This document shows, one piece after another, positions 52,530 through 61,074 of a stretch of 64,000 nt of DNA. The first letter of the stretch is position 1; each line of letters begins with the position of its first letter. Source of the DNA: Ruthenibacterium sp. (GTDB lineage: Bacteria; Bacillota; Clostridia; Oscillospirales; Ruminococcaceae); NCBI GenBank assembly GCA_020025235.1, contig JAHHSL010000005.1:4011-68010 (forward strand), read 5' to 3'. Position numbers and translations under genes: made by a program. The notes beneath the pieces were generated by a model. The model was not told the DNA's origin. It saw only the letters and a list, made by a program, of their open reading frames with translations, and ran no database searches.

Positions 52530-53249
52530 ATGTCTATTGCAATTGTCAGAAAAGAAGAAATGGTGCCGGAATATGATGCAAGCGGCTTCGCAAAAATTGA
52601 AATGCTGCCCGGTACGTTTCCCGGCGTACACAATTATAAATGCTTTTTGAAAGCCGGCTGCGAGGTCGAGCCTGAAAAGTTTGCCGATAAAACGGCGGTC
52701 TATTGCTTTACCGAAGGCCGGGGCTATGTTACAACGGCAAAGTTTGCCCGCAATATTGAGGGGCTGTCATTCTTTGTGCCGGATTTTGCAAACAGTGATT
52801 TCCGGATCCATGCCGTGGAGGACATGGTTTTCCTGTGCCTTGTTATGGATATGACAGACAAGGATATCGAAAATTACAATGCCTGCCATACCACTCTGCC
52901 GTTCTTCCGTTCTTTTGATGAAACATGTGAGTATACGCAGGACTGCAAGGGGCCGCATACACGCAGCTGGCAGGTGCTGTTCCGCGGGGAGATCGGGCGC
53001 AATCTGCTTGGCATCGTAAAGGCTGTCGGGGAAGGCACGGTTGAAAAAGGACATCCGGCTGTGGATCAGTGGAACTACGGGCTGGATAATGCGGACTTTA
53101 CGCTTACCGTCGAAAACGAAAGCGTGCCGCATCACGCAGGGGACTGGAGCTTTGTGCCGGCAGGGTTGGATCATTCCCTGACAGCGGAACCGGGCAAGGA
53201 GGTTTCCTACATCTGGTTTGAACGGTTTGTGAAAGAGGATAACGAATAA
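52530..53249 (+). CDS. Cupin-fold protein, probably bicupin
   Basis: This 239-residue protein has two beta-rich halves. The first, FPGVHNYKCFLKAGCEVEPEKF, with YCFTEGRGYVTT, resembles a first cupin barrel; the second, with VENESVPHHAGDWSFVPAGLDHSL near residue 200, a second one. Metal ligands are not complete in the first half. It may be a small isomerase or an accessory subunit. The start at 52530 has AGAAGGAA; longer in-frame starts overlap the DUF3604 gene. Identity beyond 'cupin-like' is uncertain. Confidence 0.7.
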   Translation: MSIAIVRKEEMVPEYDASGFAKIEMLPGTFPGVHNYKCFLKAGCEVEPEKFADKTAVYCFTEGRGYVTTAKFARNIEGLSFFVPDFANSDFRIHAVEDMVFLCLVMDMTDKDIENYNACHTTLPFFRSFDETCEYTQDCKGPHTRSWQVLFRGEIGRNLLGIVKAVGEGTVEKGHPAVDQWNYGLDNADFTLTVENESVPHHAGDWSFVPAGLDHSLTAEPGKEVSYIWFERFVKEDNE

Positions 53250-53279
53250 CGGTCTGCCTTGGCAGAAATCAGAAAATAC

Positions 53280-53311
53280 ACGGGCAGAGTGTTGTACGGC
53301 ACTCTGCCCGT
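53280..53311 (+). repeat. Intercistronic stem-loop before the second Gfo/Idh gene
   Basis: ACGGGCAGAGTG and CACTCTGCCCGT form a perfect 12-bp stem with an 8-base loop and no T run. It splits the operon message between the cupin gene and the oxidoreductase-sulfatase-kinase part. Confidence 0.7.
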
Positions 53312-53335
53312 ACGGGCTTAAGGAGGTTTGCGGTT

Positions 53336-54370
53336 ATGGAAAACAGACAGCTGCGTACAGTGATTGCCGGGTGCGGAAATATTTTCCCGATGCATGCGAT
53401 CCCGGTTATGAAAAATCCCGATACGGCTCTGATAGCCGTCTGCGATGTGAAGCCGGAACGCGCGCAATCTGCGGCGGAACGGTTTCAGTGTAAAGCCTAT
53501 ACAGATTTTGAAATGATGCTGCAGCGAGAAAAACCGGATGTGGTTCATATCTGTACGCCGCACTATCTGCATGCGCCGCTGGCTTGTGCCGCGCTGGCAC
53601 ACGGCTGCCATGTGCTGACGGAAAAGCCTATGGCGATCGACCAGAAGGATGCCCGGAAGATGCTGGACGCTGCACGCGAAAACGACAGGACACTGGGCGT
53701 GATTTTTCAAAACCGGTACAATGCGGGCTCACAGCTGATCCGCCGATGCATCGACAGCGGCGAACTGGGAGAGATCCGCGCAGCGCGCATGCTGCTTACA
53801 TGGGATCGTTCGCCGGAATATTATTCCCGCAGTGATTGGAAGGGTACCTGGGATAAAGAGGGCGGCGGCGTCATCATTGATCAGGCGATCCATACCATGG
53901 ATCTGATGCGGTGGTTCATCGGACGCCCGGTTGTAAGCGTGCAGGCAAGTCTTGCCAACCGCACGCATCCGGATATCCGGGTGGAGGACACCGCAGAAGG
54001 ACGTGTGGAATTTGAAGGCGGAGTATACGGCGTTTTTTATGTAATGAATCATTACTGCGAAGATGAGCCGGTGCGTCTTGAACTGCTTGGAACACGGGGC
54101 AAAGCGGTTATGGAAGGTCCGAAGGCGCGTGTGGAATTGAAGAACGGGCGAACCTATGCTGCGGATAACGACCCGGAACACATGTTCGAGTACGGCGATG
54201 TCAAACAGTATTGGGGTACAAGCCATGTCAAACAGATCAACAATTTTTATGACAATCTGCTGGGTAAGGCTCCGATGTATATTAAAGCGGAAGATGCGTT
54301 CCTGACACAGCAGCTGATCTGTGAAATTTACAGACAGGGCAGAAAGCATTTTGCAAGACAGGAACCATGA
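53336..54370 (+). CDS. Gfo/Idh/MocA oxidoreductase, second of the sulfatase operon
   Basis: This 344-residue enzyme begins TVIAGCGNIFPMHAIPVM, with the canonical loop LTEKPMAIDQKDARKML (about Lys98) and VIIDQAIHTMDLMRW for the catalytic His/Asp. It differs clearly from the first copy at 49091, so the two probably catalyse different redox steps, for example oxidation and a later reduction of the same intermediate. GGAGG precedes the ATG. Its end overlaps the sulfatase start by four bases (ATGA). Confidence 0.92.
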   Translation: MENRQLRTVIAGCGNIFPMHAIPVMKNPDTALIAVCDVKPERAQSAAERFQCKAYTDFEMMLQREKPDVVHICTPHYLHAPLACAALAHGCHVLTEKPMAIDQKDARKMLDAARENDRTLGVIFQNRYNAGSQLIRRCIDSGELGEIRAARMLLTWDRSPEYYSRSDWKGTWDKEGGGVIIDQAIHTMDLMRWFIGRPVVSVQASLANRTHPDIRVEDTAEGRVEFEGGVYGVFYVMNHYCEDEPVRLELLGTRGKAVMEGPKARVELKNGRTYAADNDPEHMFEYGDVKQYWGTSHVKQINNFYDNLLGKAPMYIKAEDAFLTQQLICEIYRQGRKHFARQEP

Positions 54371-55719
54371 AATTTATATATTTTGATATTGATACGCTGC
54401 GTCCGGATCATCTTTCCTGCTATGGATACGGCCGCAGCACACCGAACATGGATGCACTGGCGGCAGACAGCGTGTTGTTTACAAACGCATATGCTTCCAA
54501 TACGCCGTGCATGCCATCCCGCGCATCGGTATTTACCGGATGCTTCGGGCTGACCAACGGCGTGGAAACACACGGAAAAGCGGCGCTTTCTGTGGATACC
54601 CCGCCGGAAACTGCACTGGCGCGCGTCATCACATGGAACAAAGCGCAGGCCGTGACGGTTTCCTCGTTTGGGCGGCATCCGGCGCCGTGGTTTTATAACG
54701 GATTTTCCCATGTGATCGATCCATCGTACCGCAGCAGAGCAGAAAATTTCCAGCGGTTTTCCGGCAGTGCCGTCAATGAGGCCGCCATGGAATATCTGGA
54801 CGGATTCAAAGGCGGGGATCTTTTCCTGCATCTGCATTACTGGGACCCGCACGGGCCGCTTACCCCGCCGCCGGAATGGATCGATTATGGTTACGAGCCG
54901 GATACTTCCGGCGTTTCGCAAAAGCAGCTTGACGGGCTGACGGGCTCGGCACTGTATCGGGGAGGACTGCACGCGAATGTGCATGACCGGAATGACCTGG
55001 CAGAGCTGATCCGGAGATATGATGCGGAAATACGGTATACGGATCATCTGATCGGACAGATGTGCGCATACCTGAAGGAACGCGGCTGGTACAAGGACAG
55101 CGTCTTGGTGCTGAGCGCCGACCATGGGGAACAGTATGGCGAGGCGCAGATGATTCTGGAGCACGGTACGGTGCACGACAGCTGTATCCATATTCCGCTT
55201 CTGCTCAAGCTGCCGAACGGCGAACGCGCCGGCACCGTATGCACAGACCCGGTATACGGGCTGGATATTGCGCCCACAGCGGTGCGCGCGCTGGGAATGA
55301 AAGCACCGGAAAACTGGGACGGAATTGCATTGCAGGATCTGCTGGATAAAAAAGAAAAGCCAAGAGCGTATTTGGTGTGCGAACACGGACTGTATACCTG
55401 TCAGCGTGCGGTGCTGAAGGAAGGCTGGAAGCTGGTACATACATTCAGTCCCGGCATTTGGGATTTTCCGGAATTTGCATTATACAATACCGAAGCCGAT
55501 CGGACGGAAAGCACGGATGTCAAGGAAAGATATCCCAAAAAGCTGGAGCAGATGAAACGGCTGGAAAAGGAATGGCTGGAGCAGGTGCTTCAGGGGGCGC
55601 CGGATAGGCTGGCGCAGCTGGGGGCCGCCGATGCACAGCATGGGATGCAGGTGGCAAAGCGGATAACACAGCAGATCCGCGAACAAAATAACACGCTCCT
55701 CGGCAGAGCGGATCGGTAA
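54367..55719 (+). CDS. Cysteine-type sulfatase, cytosolic
   Basis: This 450-residue enzyme belongs to the alkaline phosphatase-like sulfatases. It begins MKFIYFDIDTLRPDHLSCYG (metal-binding Asp pair). The formylglycine motif is C48-M-P-S-R, the cysteine type, which an anaerobic radical-SAM maturase (anSME) or a formylglycine-generating enzyme must activate; none is encoded here. VLVLSADHGEQYGE holds further metal ligands. There is no signal peptide, so it removes sulfate from a sugar after import. Its start overlaps the Gfo/Idh stop, so the two are coupled. Confidence 0.9.
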   Translation: MKFIYFDIDTLRPDHLSCYGYGRSTPNMDALAADSVLFTNAYASNTPCMPSRASVFTGCFGLTNGVETHGKAALSVDTPPETALARVITWNKAQAVTVSSFGRHPAPWFYNGFSHVIDPSYRSRAENFQRFSGSAVNEAAMEYLDGFKGGDLFLHLHYWDPHGPLTPPPEWIDYGYEPDTSGVSQKQLDGLTGSALYRGGLHANVHDRNDLAELIRRYDAEIRYTDHLIGQMCAYLKERGWYKDSVLVLSADHGEQYGEAQMILEHGTVHDSCIHIPLLLKLPNGERAGTVCTDPVYGLDIAPTAVRALGMKAPENWDGIALQDLLDKKEKPRAYLVCEHGLYTCQRAVLKEGWKLVHTFSPGIWDFPEFALYNTEADRTESTDVKERYPKKLEQMKRLEKEWLEQVLQGAPDRLAQLGAADAQHGMQVAKRITQQIREQNNTLLGRADR

Positions 55720-55729
55720 AGGTGATACG

Positions 55730-56683
55730 ATGAAATATGCAGTGGGCATTGATTTAGGCGGCACTAATATTGCCGCAGGGGTAGTGGATGAAACGGGAAA
55801 ACTGCTGTGCAGCCGCACTGTAAAAACAAAAGCGCCGTGCACCCCGGATGAAATTGCGGACAGAATCGCTGCATTGTGCCGTGCGGTGACAGAGGATGCC
55901 GGAATGGTGCCGGAACAGATCGCATGGATCGGTGCAGGTGTGCCGGGAAGCGTGGATAAAAACACCGGCATTTTGGAGTATGCCAATAATCTCGGTTTCC
56001 GGGATGTTCCTTTGGGGACAATGCTTGGCAACCGGCTGCAGTGTCCGGTCTTTCTGGATAACGACGCCAATGCTGCAGCGTGGGCAGAATACTGTGTCGG
56101 CGCCGGAAAGGGCTGCTGCGATATGGTGATGATGACGCTCGGCACCGGCGTGGGCGGCGGGATCATTGAAAAGGGACATATCGTTGCAGGCTGCAACTGG
56201 GCGGCGGGCGAGCTGGGGCATTTTGTGATCGAACGCGGCGGAATACCCTGCAGCTGTGGAATGTGCGGCTGCTTTGAGCAGTACGCAAGCGTTTCGGCAC
56301 TGGTTCGACAGACGCGCAAGGCAATGGAAAAAGCGCCGAAAAGCCTGATGTGGAAGCTTGCCGGGAATGATGAACAGAACGTCAATGGCCGTACGGCATT
56401 TGATGCAATGCGGCAGGGAGATTCTGAAGCCAAAGAAGTGGTTGACCGATATATATACGATCTGTGCATCGGCGTGACAAGCATGATCAATATTTTCCAG
56501 CCGGAAGTCTTTTGCATTGGAGGAGGAATCAGCCGAGAAGGGGAAACCCTGATTGCGCCGATCCGCAAGTATGTAAAACAGTATGGATATGCACGCGGCA
56601 GTAAGCATCAGCCGCGCATCACAGCGGCAAGGCTTGCAGGGGATGCGGGGATAATCGGTGCAGCTTTGCTGGGCATGCAGTGA
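55730..56683 (+). CDS. ROK-family sugar kinase (glucokinase-like)
   Basis: This 317-residue kinase begins MKYAVGIDLGGTNIAAGVVD (phosphate loop). The ROK zinc motif reads GIPCSCGMCGCFEQYAS (about residues 175-190), and FLDNDANAAAWAEY holds the catalytic Asp (about 110). It phosphorylates the sugar released by the upstream enzymes, probably a hexose or N-acetylhexosamine. It is last in the operon, 10 bases after the sulfatase, and a terminator follows. Confidence 0.93.
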   Translation: MKYAVGIDLGGTNIAAGVVDETGKLLCSRTVKTKAPCTPDEIADRIAALCRAVTEDAGMVPEQIAWIGAGVPGSVDKNTGILEYANNLGFRDVPLGTMLGNRLQCPVFLDNDANAAAWAEYCVGAGKGCCDMVMMTLGTGVGGGIIEKGHIVAGCNWAAGELGHFVIERGGIPCSCGMCGCFEQYASVSALVRQTRKAMEKAPKSLMWKLAGNDEQNVNGRTAFDAMRQGDSEAKEVVDRYIYDLCIGVTSMINIFQPEVFCIGGGISREGETLIAPIRKYVKQYGYARGSKHQPRITAARLAGDAGIIGAALLGMQ

Positions 56684-56709
56684 AAACTATTTCCTTTGCT
56701 GCGGGTTTG

Positions 56710-56746
56710 AAAAAGGGAGAGCCTTTTGCAAGGCTCTCCCTTTTTC
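56710..56746 (+). terminator. Terminator of the sulfatase operon
   Basis: AAAAAGGGAGAGCC and GGCTCTCCCTTTTT form a perfect 14-bp stem. It may also serve the converging ABC exporter operon. Confidence 0.9.
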
Positions 56747-56784
56747 CCTATTTACCTGCACCGCATGCTGCGGTCGGGCATAGC

Positions 56785-58569
56785 TCATTCGCCGGCGGCG
56801 CTGGTGCGCTGGGCGGTATAAAGGCGGTAATAATCGCCCTTTTTCGCCATAAGCTCTTCGTGCGAGCCGCACTCCGTAATTCCCTTATTGGAAATATACA
56901 TGATCCGGTCGCAGTTTTTGATCGTGGAAAGGCGGTGCGCGATGATGAACGAAGTGCGCCCTTTCAAAAGCTCGTTCAGGGCGTTTTGCACAAGACGCTC
57001 TGTTTTGGCGTCGATCGAAGAAGTCGCCTCGTCCAGAATCAAAATCTTGGGGTCGGCCAGCAGCGTGCGCGCAAAGGTCAGCAGCTGGCGCTGCCCCTGC
57101 GAAAGGCGCGAGCCGCGCTCGTTCACCTCGGTGGCATAGCCCTGTTCCATTTCCTGAATGAACTCATCCGCGCGCACGGTCTCACACGCGCGGCGCACCT
57201 CGTCGTCGGCTGCGTCCAGCTTGGCATAGCGGATATTGTCCATGACGGTTCCGGAAAAGATAAAGCTGTCCTGCAGCATAATGCCCATTTGCGAACGCAG
57301 GGAATGGAGCGTCACCTTGGAAATATCGTGCCCGTCGATGCAGATACTGCCGCCCGCTATATCGTAAAAGCGGGAGATCAGGTTCACCACGGTGGATTTG
57401 CCCGCACCTGTGGGGCCGACCAGCGCGATGCTTTCGCCCGGTTTTACATCGAAAGAGACATGCTCGAGGATATTGTGCCCCGGCTCATAGGCAAAGGTGA
57501 CGTCATGGAAGCTGACGCGCCCTTCGATCGGCGGCAGCGGCACGGCGTCCGGTGCATCGCAGATCTCGACCGGTTCGTCGATCGTCTCAAAAATGCGTTC
57601 CAGATAGGCGATGCCGTTGATAAAGGTATTGTACAGGTTGGAAAGGTTCAGCAGCGGCTGCCAGAAGCGCCATGCATAGTTGGATACGGCGGCGATCGTG
57701 CCGAACGACGCCATGGGGTTCATCACCAGAACGCCCACAAGATACATTGCGCCCACGACGATCGTTGTCAGGTTATCCACCGTGACCCAGACACAGTTGT
57801 TGATGCGCTGTGCCTTGTTCCAGTAGTGCACATAGTCCTGATTGAGCCGGTCGAAAATACCGGCGTTCTGTTCTTCGCGCGTGAAAAGCTGGTTGATCTT
57901 CACGCCGTCCAGGCTTTCCTGCTGATAGGCGTTCATATTCGAGCTTTTGTTGGAAATCTTCTGCCACACGCGGCGCTGTGCGGGTTTGATCAGCATCAGA
58001 AGCAGGATGAACACCGGAACGCCCGCCAGAATGATGAGCGAAAGCTGCACGTCCACAAAGAACATGAAGATCGCAATAAAAACAAGGTTGAAGATATCCA
58101 TGAGGAAGTTGATGATGCCGTTGGAAAGCATATCCGCCACATTGTTGATATAGTGGATCACGCGCGTGAGGATCTTGCCGTGCGGGCGGCTGTCGTAATA
58201 GGAAAACGGCAGCGCCTGCAGATGCGCAAACAGATCGCTGCGCATCTCGTAGATAATGGACTGCCCCACATCGCACACGATGCGTGCGCGCGCCTTCGTC
58301 ATGGCGATGCTCAGCAGTGTGGTGAGCGTGGCGATCACCGTCAGTACGGCAAGCTGACGGTAATCCCGTGCGGGAATCACAACGTCGAACGCCTGCTGTA
58401 AAATCAGCGGGTACACCAGCGAAGAAAGCGCCGCGATCATGCTGGCAGCCAGGGCCAGGATCATGCGTTTTGTGTGGCGTCTGGCGTACCGGATCGCGCG
58501 GCGGAAATGCTTGAAACTGAACGCGGACTGCAGCGTTTCGTCCACGTCATACCGGTTGCGTGCTGCCAT
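56785..58569 (-). CDS. Heterodimeric ABC exporter, subunit with intact ATP site residues
   Basis: This 594-residue half-transporter has six membrane helices (about residues 35-330) and a C-terminal ATPase. Walker A reads VGPTGAGKST, the signature RLSQGQRQLL, Walker B ILILDEATSSID with the catalytic Glu, and the switch His is in FIIAHRLST. It starts at the stop of the partner gene (TGATG overlap), so the two are coupled. Such pairs export drugs, peptides or lipids. The substrate is unknown. Confidence 0.92.
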   Translation of the reverse strand: MAARNRYDVDETLQSAFSFKHFRRAIRYARRHTKRMILALAASMIAALSSLVYPLILQQAFDVVIPARDYRQLAVLTVIATLTTLLSIAMTKARARIVCDVGQSIIYEMRSDLFAHLQALPFSYYDSRPHGKILTRVIHYINNVADMLSNGIINFLMDIFNLVFIAIFMFFVDVQLSLIILAGVPVFILLLMLIKPAQRRVWQKISNKSSNMNAYQQESLDGVKINQLFTREEQNAGIFDRLNQDYVHYWNKAQRINNCVWVTVDNLTTIVVGAMYLVGVLVMNPMASFGTIAAVSNYAWRFWQPLLNLSNLYNTFINGIAYLERIFETIDEPVEICDAPDAVPLPPIEGRVSFHDVTFAYEPGHNILEHVSFDVKPGESIALVGPTGAGKSTVVNLISRFYDIAGGSICIDGHDISKVTLHSLRSQMGIMLQDSFIFSGTVMDNIRYAKLDAADDEVRRACETVRADEFIQEMEQGYATEVNERGSRLSQGQRQLLTFARTLLADPKILILDEATSSIDAKTERLVQNALNELLKGRTSFIIAHRLSTIKNCDRIMYISNKGITECGSHEELMAKKGDYYRLYTAQRTSAAGE

Positions 58570-60314
58570 CAGCTTTCACCTCCGATCGCTTCCTGAAGCG
58601 TGCAGATCTCGGTGTAATATCCGCCCAGACGGATCAGCTCATCATGCGTGCCGCATTCGGAAATTTCGCCGTCCTTCATCACGATGATGCGGTCGGCGCG
58701 GCGCGTGGTGGAGATCCGCTGCGCGACGATCAGTTTGGTGCAGGGAAAGTCCAGATGTTCGAGACTTTCCTGAATGAAATGTTCGGTTTCCATATCAACA
58801 GCAGAGGTTGTGTCGTCCAGAATCAGAATGGACGGGCGCACCGCCAGCGCACGCGCAAGGGCAATGCGCTGCTTCTGCCCGCCGGAAAGCCCGACGCCGC
58901 GCTCCCCGATGACCGTGCCGAAGCCTTCGTCCATTTTATCAATGAAATCGGCGGCGGCAAGCTCGGCGTACCGGCGCGTCTGATCTTCGCTCATTTCCGA
59001 ATCCCCGTAGGCAATATTGCCGTCCACGGTGTCGGAAAACAAAAATACATCCTGTGTTGCCATGCCGATGCTGCCGCGCAGCGTTTTAAGATCCCAATCC
59101 TGCACGGGCGTGCCGTCAACGAGCACCGTGCCCTTGGTTGCATCCTGCAGCCGCGGGATCAGGTTCATCAGCAGCGTTTTGCCCGAGCCGGTGTTGCCCA
59201 TGACAGCCACGGTTTCGCCCGGATGAATGTGCAGGCAGATATCGTGCAGCAGCGTCCGGCCGGAAACCGTCAGGCTGACGTTATCGAATACGATATCGCC
59301 CGCAAGACGTTCGTCCTGCCTGCGGCAGTCGGCACGGTTCACGATCGAGGGGCTTGCATAGTACAGCTCGATGACCTTGGAAGAACTTGTCAGAAAACGC
59401 TGGATGTCATTGAGCAGCGGCCCGAGGTTGCGCACGGGGTTTGAAAACGTCCACACAAGGCCGGAAAACGCCATAAGCTGCCCCACGGTGATGCGCCCGC
59501 GGATGACGAACAGGCTGCCCAGGCACAAAACGGCAAGGGACATGGCCTGCGCGGTCATCTCGATGACAGGATAGTATTTCAGCCAGAACCGGTTGACCGC
59601 GATGTTTGCGTCGCGGTAGGCCTTGTTGTTTTCGTCAAACAGCTCGATCTCGTACTGTTCACGGGCAAAGGCCTTGACGACGCGGTTGCCTGCGATGTTT
59701 TCCTGCGCGCGGGAATTCATGCGCGAAAGCCGTTCGCGCTGTGCAGCAAAATAGGGGCGCACCCGTTTGGAATACAGGTACGTCACGCCGAACAGGACGG
59801 GGAACAGCGAGCACAAAAGCAGCGTGAATACGACGTCCGTGGAAAGAAAATAGATCAGTACGGCGATGAACGAGACAAGCGAATCCACCCCGGTGCGCAC
59901 CGTCTGCGCCGTGACGGCGCGGATGGTGTCGATATCGCCCGTAAGCCGCGTCATCAGGTCGCCCGTGCGGTTGCGGGTGAAAAAGCTCTGATCCTGCGAC
60001 TGCAGATTGCGGTACAGATAGCTGCGGATCGCGGCGGCTGCGTGCATGCCGCAGTGTTCAAACAGCAGCACCATGCAGTACCCGATGCCTGTGCGCAGCA
60101 CCGTGAACAGGATCATGGCGGCGACAAGCGGGACCAAAGCGTCCAGATCCCGTTCGACGCCCGCAGGCGGAAGCAGTACACGGTCGATGATCTGCCGGGA
60201 AATGACCGGATTGGCAAGACTCATCAGTGCAGTAATCGTAACAAGGAAAAGCCCAAGGACGTATCGTCCCTGACAGCCTTTCAAATTTTTCCAGACCCAA
60301 CGCAACGGAAACAT
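58569..60314 (-). CDS. Heterodimeric ABC exporter, subunit with degenerate ATP site residues
   Basis: This 581-residue half-transporter has six helices and an ATPase domain: MGNTGSGKT (Walker A), GLSGGQKQRIALARAL (signature), ILILDDTTSAVD (Walker B). The catalytic Glu is replaced by Asp, and the switch His by Gln (LIVAQRIST). This is the pattern of the degenerate site in asymmetric exporters such as TM287/288 and BmrCD. The start at 60314 has GGCGG upstream; longer frames to 60395 have none. It is first in a two-gene operon. Confidence 0.92.
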   Translation of the reverse strand: MFPLRWVWKNLKGCQGRYVLGLFLVTITALMSLANPVISRQIIDRVLLPPAGVERDLDALVPLVAAMILFTVLRTGIGYCMVLLFEHCGMHAAAAIRSYLYRNLQSQDQSFFTRNRTGDLMTRLTGDIDTIRAVTAQTVRTGVDSLVSFIAVLIYFLSTDVVFTLLLCSLFPVLFGVTYLYSKRVRPYFAAQRERLSRMNSRAQENIAGNRVVKAFAREQYEIELFDENNKAYRDANIAVNRFWLKYYPVIEMTAQAMSLAVLCLGSLFVIRGRITVGQLMAFSGLVWTFSNPVRNLGPLLNDIQRFLTSSSKVIELYYASPSIVNRADCRRQDERLAGDIVFDNVSLTVSGRTLLHDICLHIHPGETVAVMGNTGSGKTLLMNLIPRLQDATKGTVLVDGTPVQDWDLKTLRGSIGMATQDVFLFSDTVDGNIAYGDSEMSEDQTRRYAELAAADFIDKMDEGFGTVIGERGVGLSGGQKQRIALARALAVRPSILILDDTTSAVDMETEHFIQESLEHLDFPCTKLIVAQRISTTRRADRIIVMKDGEISECGTHDELIRLGGYYTEICTLQEAIGGES

Positions 60315-60427
60315 AAAATCGCCGCCCATCTCAAACATGAAAATTTTTGATTTGACTGGTTGTTTCGATCGGATCAAAAGCCCTGTGATGTGCAAAATTG
60401 CAGGAAACCTTTCCTGCGGTCATGCCC

Positions 60428-60455
60428 ATTATAGCATCGGGAAAAAAGATTGCAA
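60428..60455 (-). promoter_or_regulatory. Promoter of the ABC exporter operon
   Basis: TTGCAA (60450-60455) and TATAAT (60428-60433) on the minus strand, 16 bases apart; about 115 bases before the first gene. Confidence 0.7.
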
Positions 60456-60625
60456 CAAAAAGCAGAAATTCGTTTGGAAAACGTGCAGTTTTGTAGAAAT
60501 GCCCCAAAGCAGGGGGAATATATGTGCATTATGACTGAAAAAAGAACAGTTGAAACGCAGAATTTCAGAATGGGATGCCGGATGCGGCGGGCAAACCATT
60601 CAACACAAACCCCGCGCGATTCTGC

Positions 60626-60678
60626 TTGACATTTTGGTTTATCGGGAGTAAACTAAAGCTAGTTTATAGGCAGTAAAC
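60626..60678 (+). promoter_or_regulatory. blaI-like promoter with two matching operators
   Basis: TTGACA (60626-60631) and TAAACT (60649-60654), 17 bases apart. Two 17-mers of the form GTTTAT-N5-GTAAAC lie at 60637-60653 (between the boxes) and 60662-60678 (at the start site), 25 bp apart. This is the place and number of sites expected for a self-controlled BlaI/MecI-type repressor, although the half-sites differ from the usual TACA/TGTA. Confidence 0.78.
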
Positions 60679-60705
60679 CAAACTGTACCGAAAGGGGGAA
60701 GCAAT

Positions 60706-61071
60706 ATGGCCGAAATCCGAATGGGCGTGGTGGAATCGCGCTTTGCGGACCTGATCTGGGCGCATGAGCCGCTGCCCTCCCGCGAGCTGGTGAAGCTGTG
60801 CGAAAAAGAACTCAGCTGGAACAAATCCACAACGTACACCGTTCTGCGCAAATTGTGCGCACGCGGCATTTTCCGCAACGAGGGCGGCATGGTGTCCTCG
60901 GTTCTTTCCCGCAGCGAATTTTACGCTGTGCAGAGCGAGCAGTTCGTGGAGGATACCTTTGAAGGCTCGCTCCCGGCGTTTATCGCGGCTTTTACACAGC
61001 GAAAGGGAATATCACAGGACGAGGCGGACGAGATCCGGCGCATGATCGATGCCGCCGCCGGAAAGGAGTAG
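60706..61071 (+). CDS. BlaI/MecI-family repressor
   Basis: This 121-residue winged-helix protein (ADLIWAHEPLPSRELVKLC, then LSWNKSTTYTVLRKLCARGI, about residues 14-55) matches BlaI/MecI repressors, which are inactivated by proteolysis when the partner BlaR1-type sensor is triggered. AAGGGGG precedes the ATG. The sensor gene follows three bases later. No beta-lactamase or PBP gene is seen beside it, so the regulated trait is unknown. Confidence 0.9.
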   Translation: MAEIRMGVVESRFADLIWAHEPLPSRELVKLCEKELSWNKSTTYTVLRKLCARGIFRNEGGMVSSVLSRSEFYAVQSEQFVEDTFEGSLPAFIAAFTQRKGISQDEADEIRRMIDAAAGKE

Positions 61072-61074
61072 CAT

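Larger units (their letters stand above)
60315..60705. other. Divergent intergenic region between the ABC exporter and blaI-like genes
   Basis: No gene is seen in this 391-base gap. It contains the exporter promoter (60428-60455) and the blaI-like promoter with two operators (60626-60678). Between 60460 and 60620 I see nothing definable. Confidence 0.6.
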
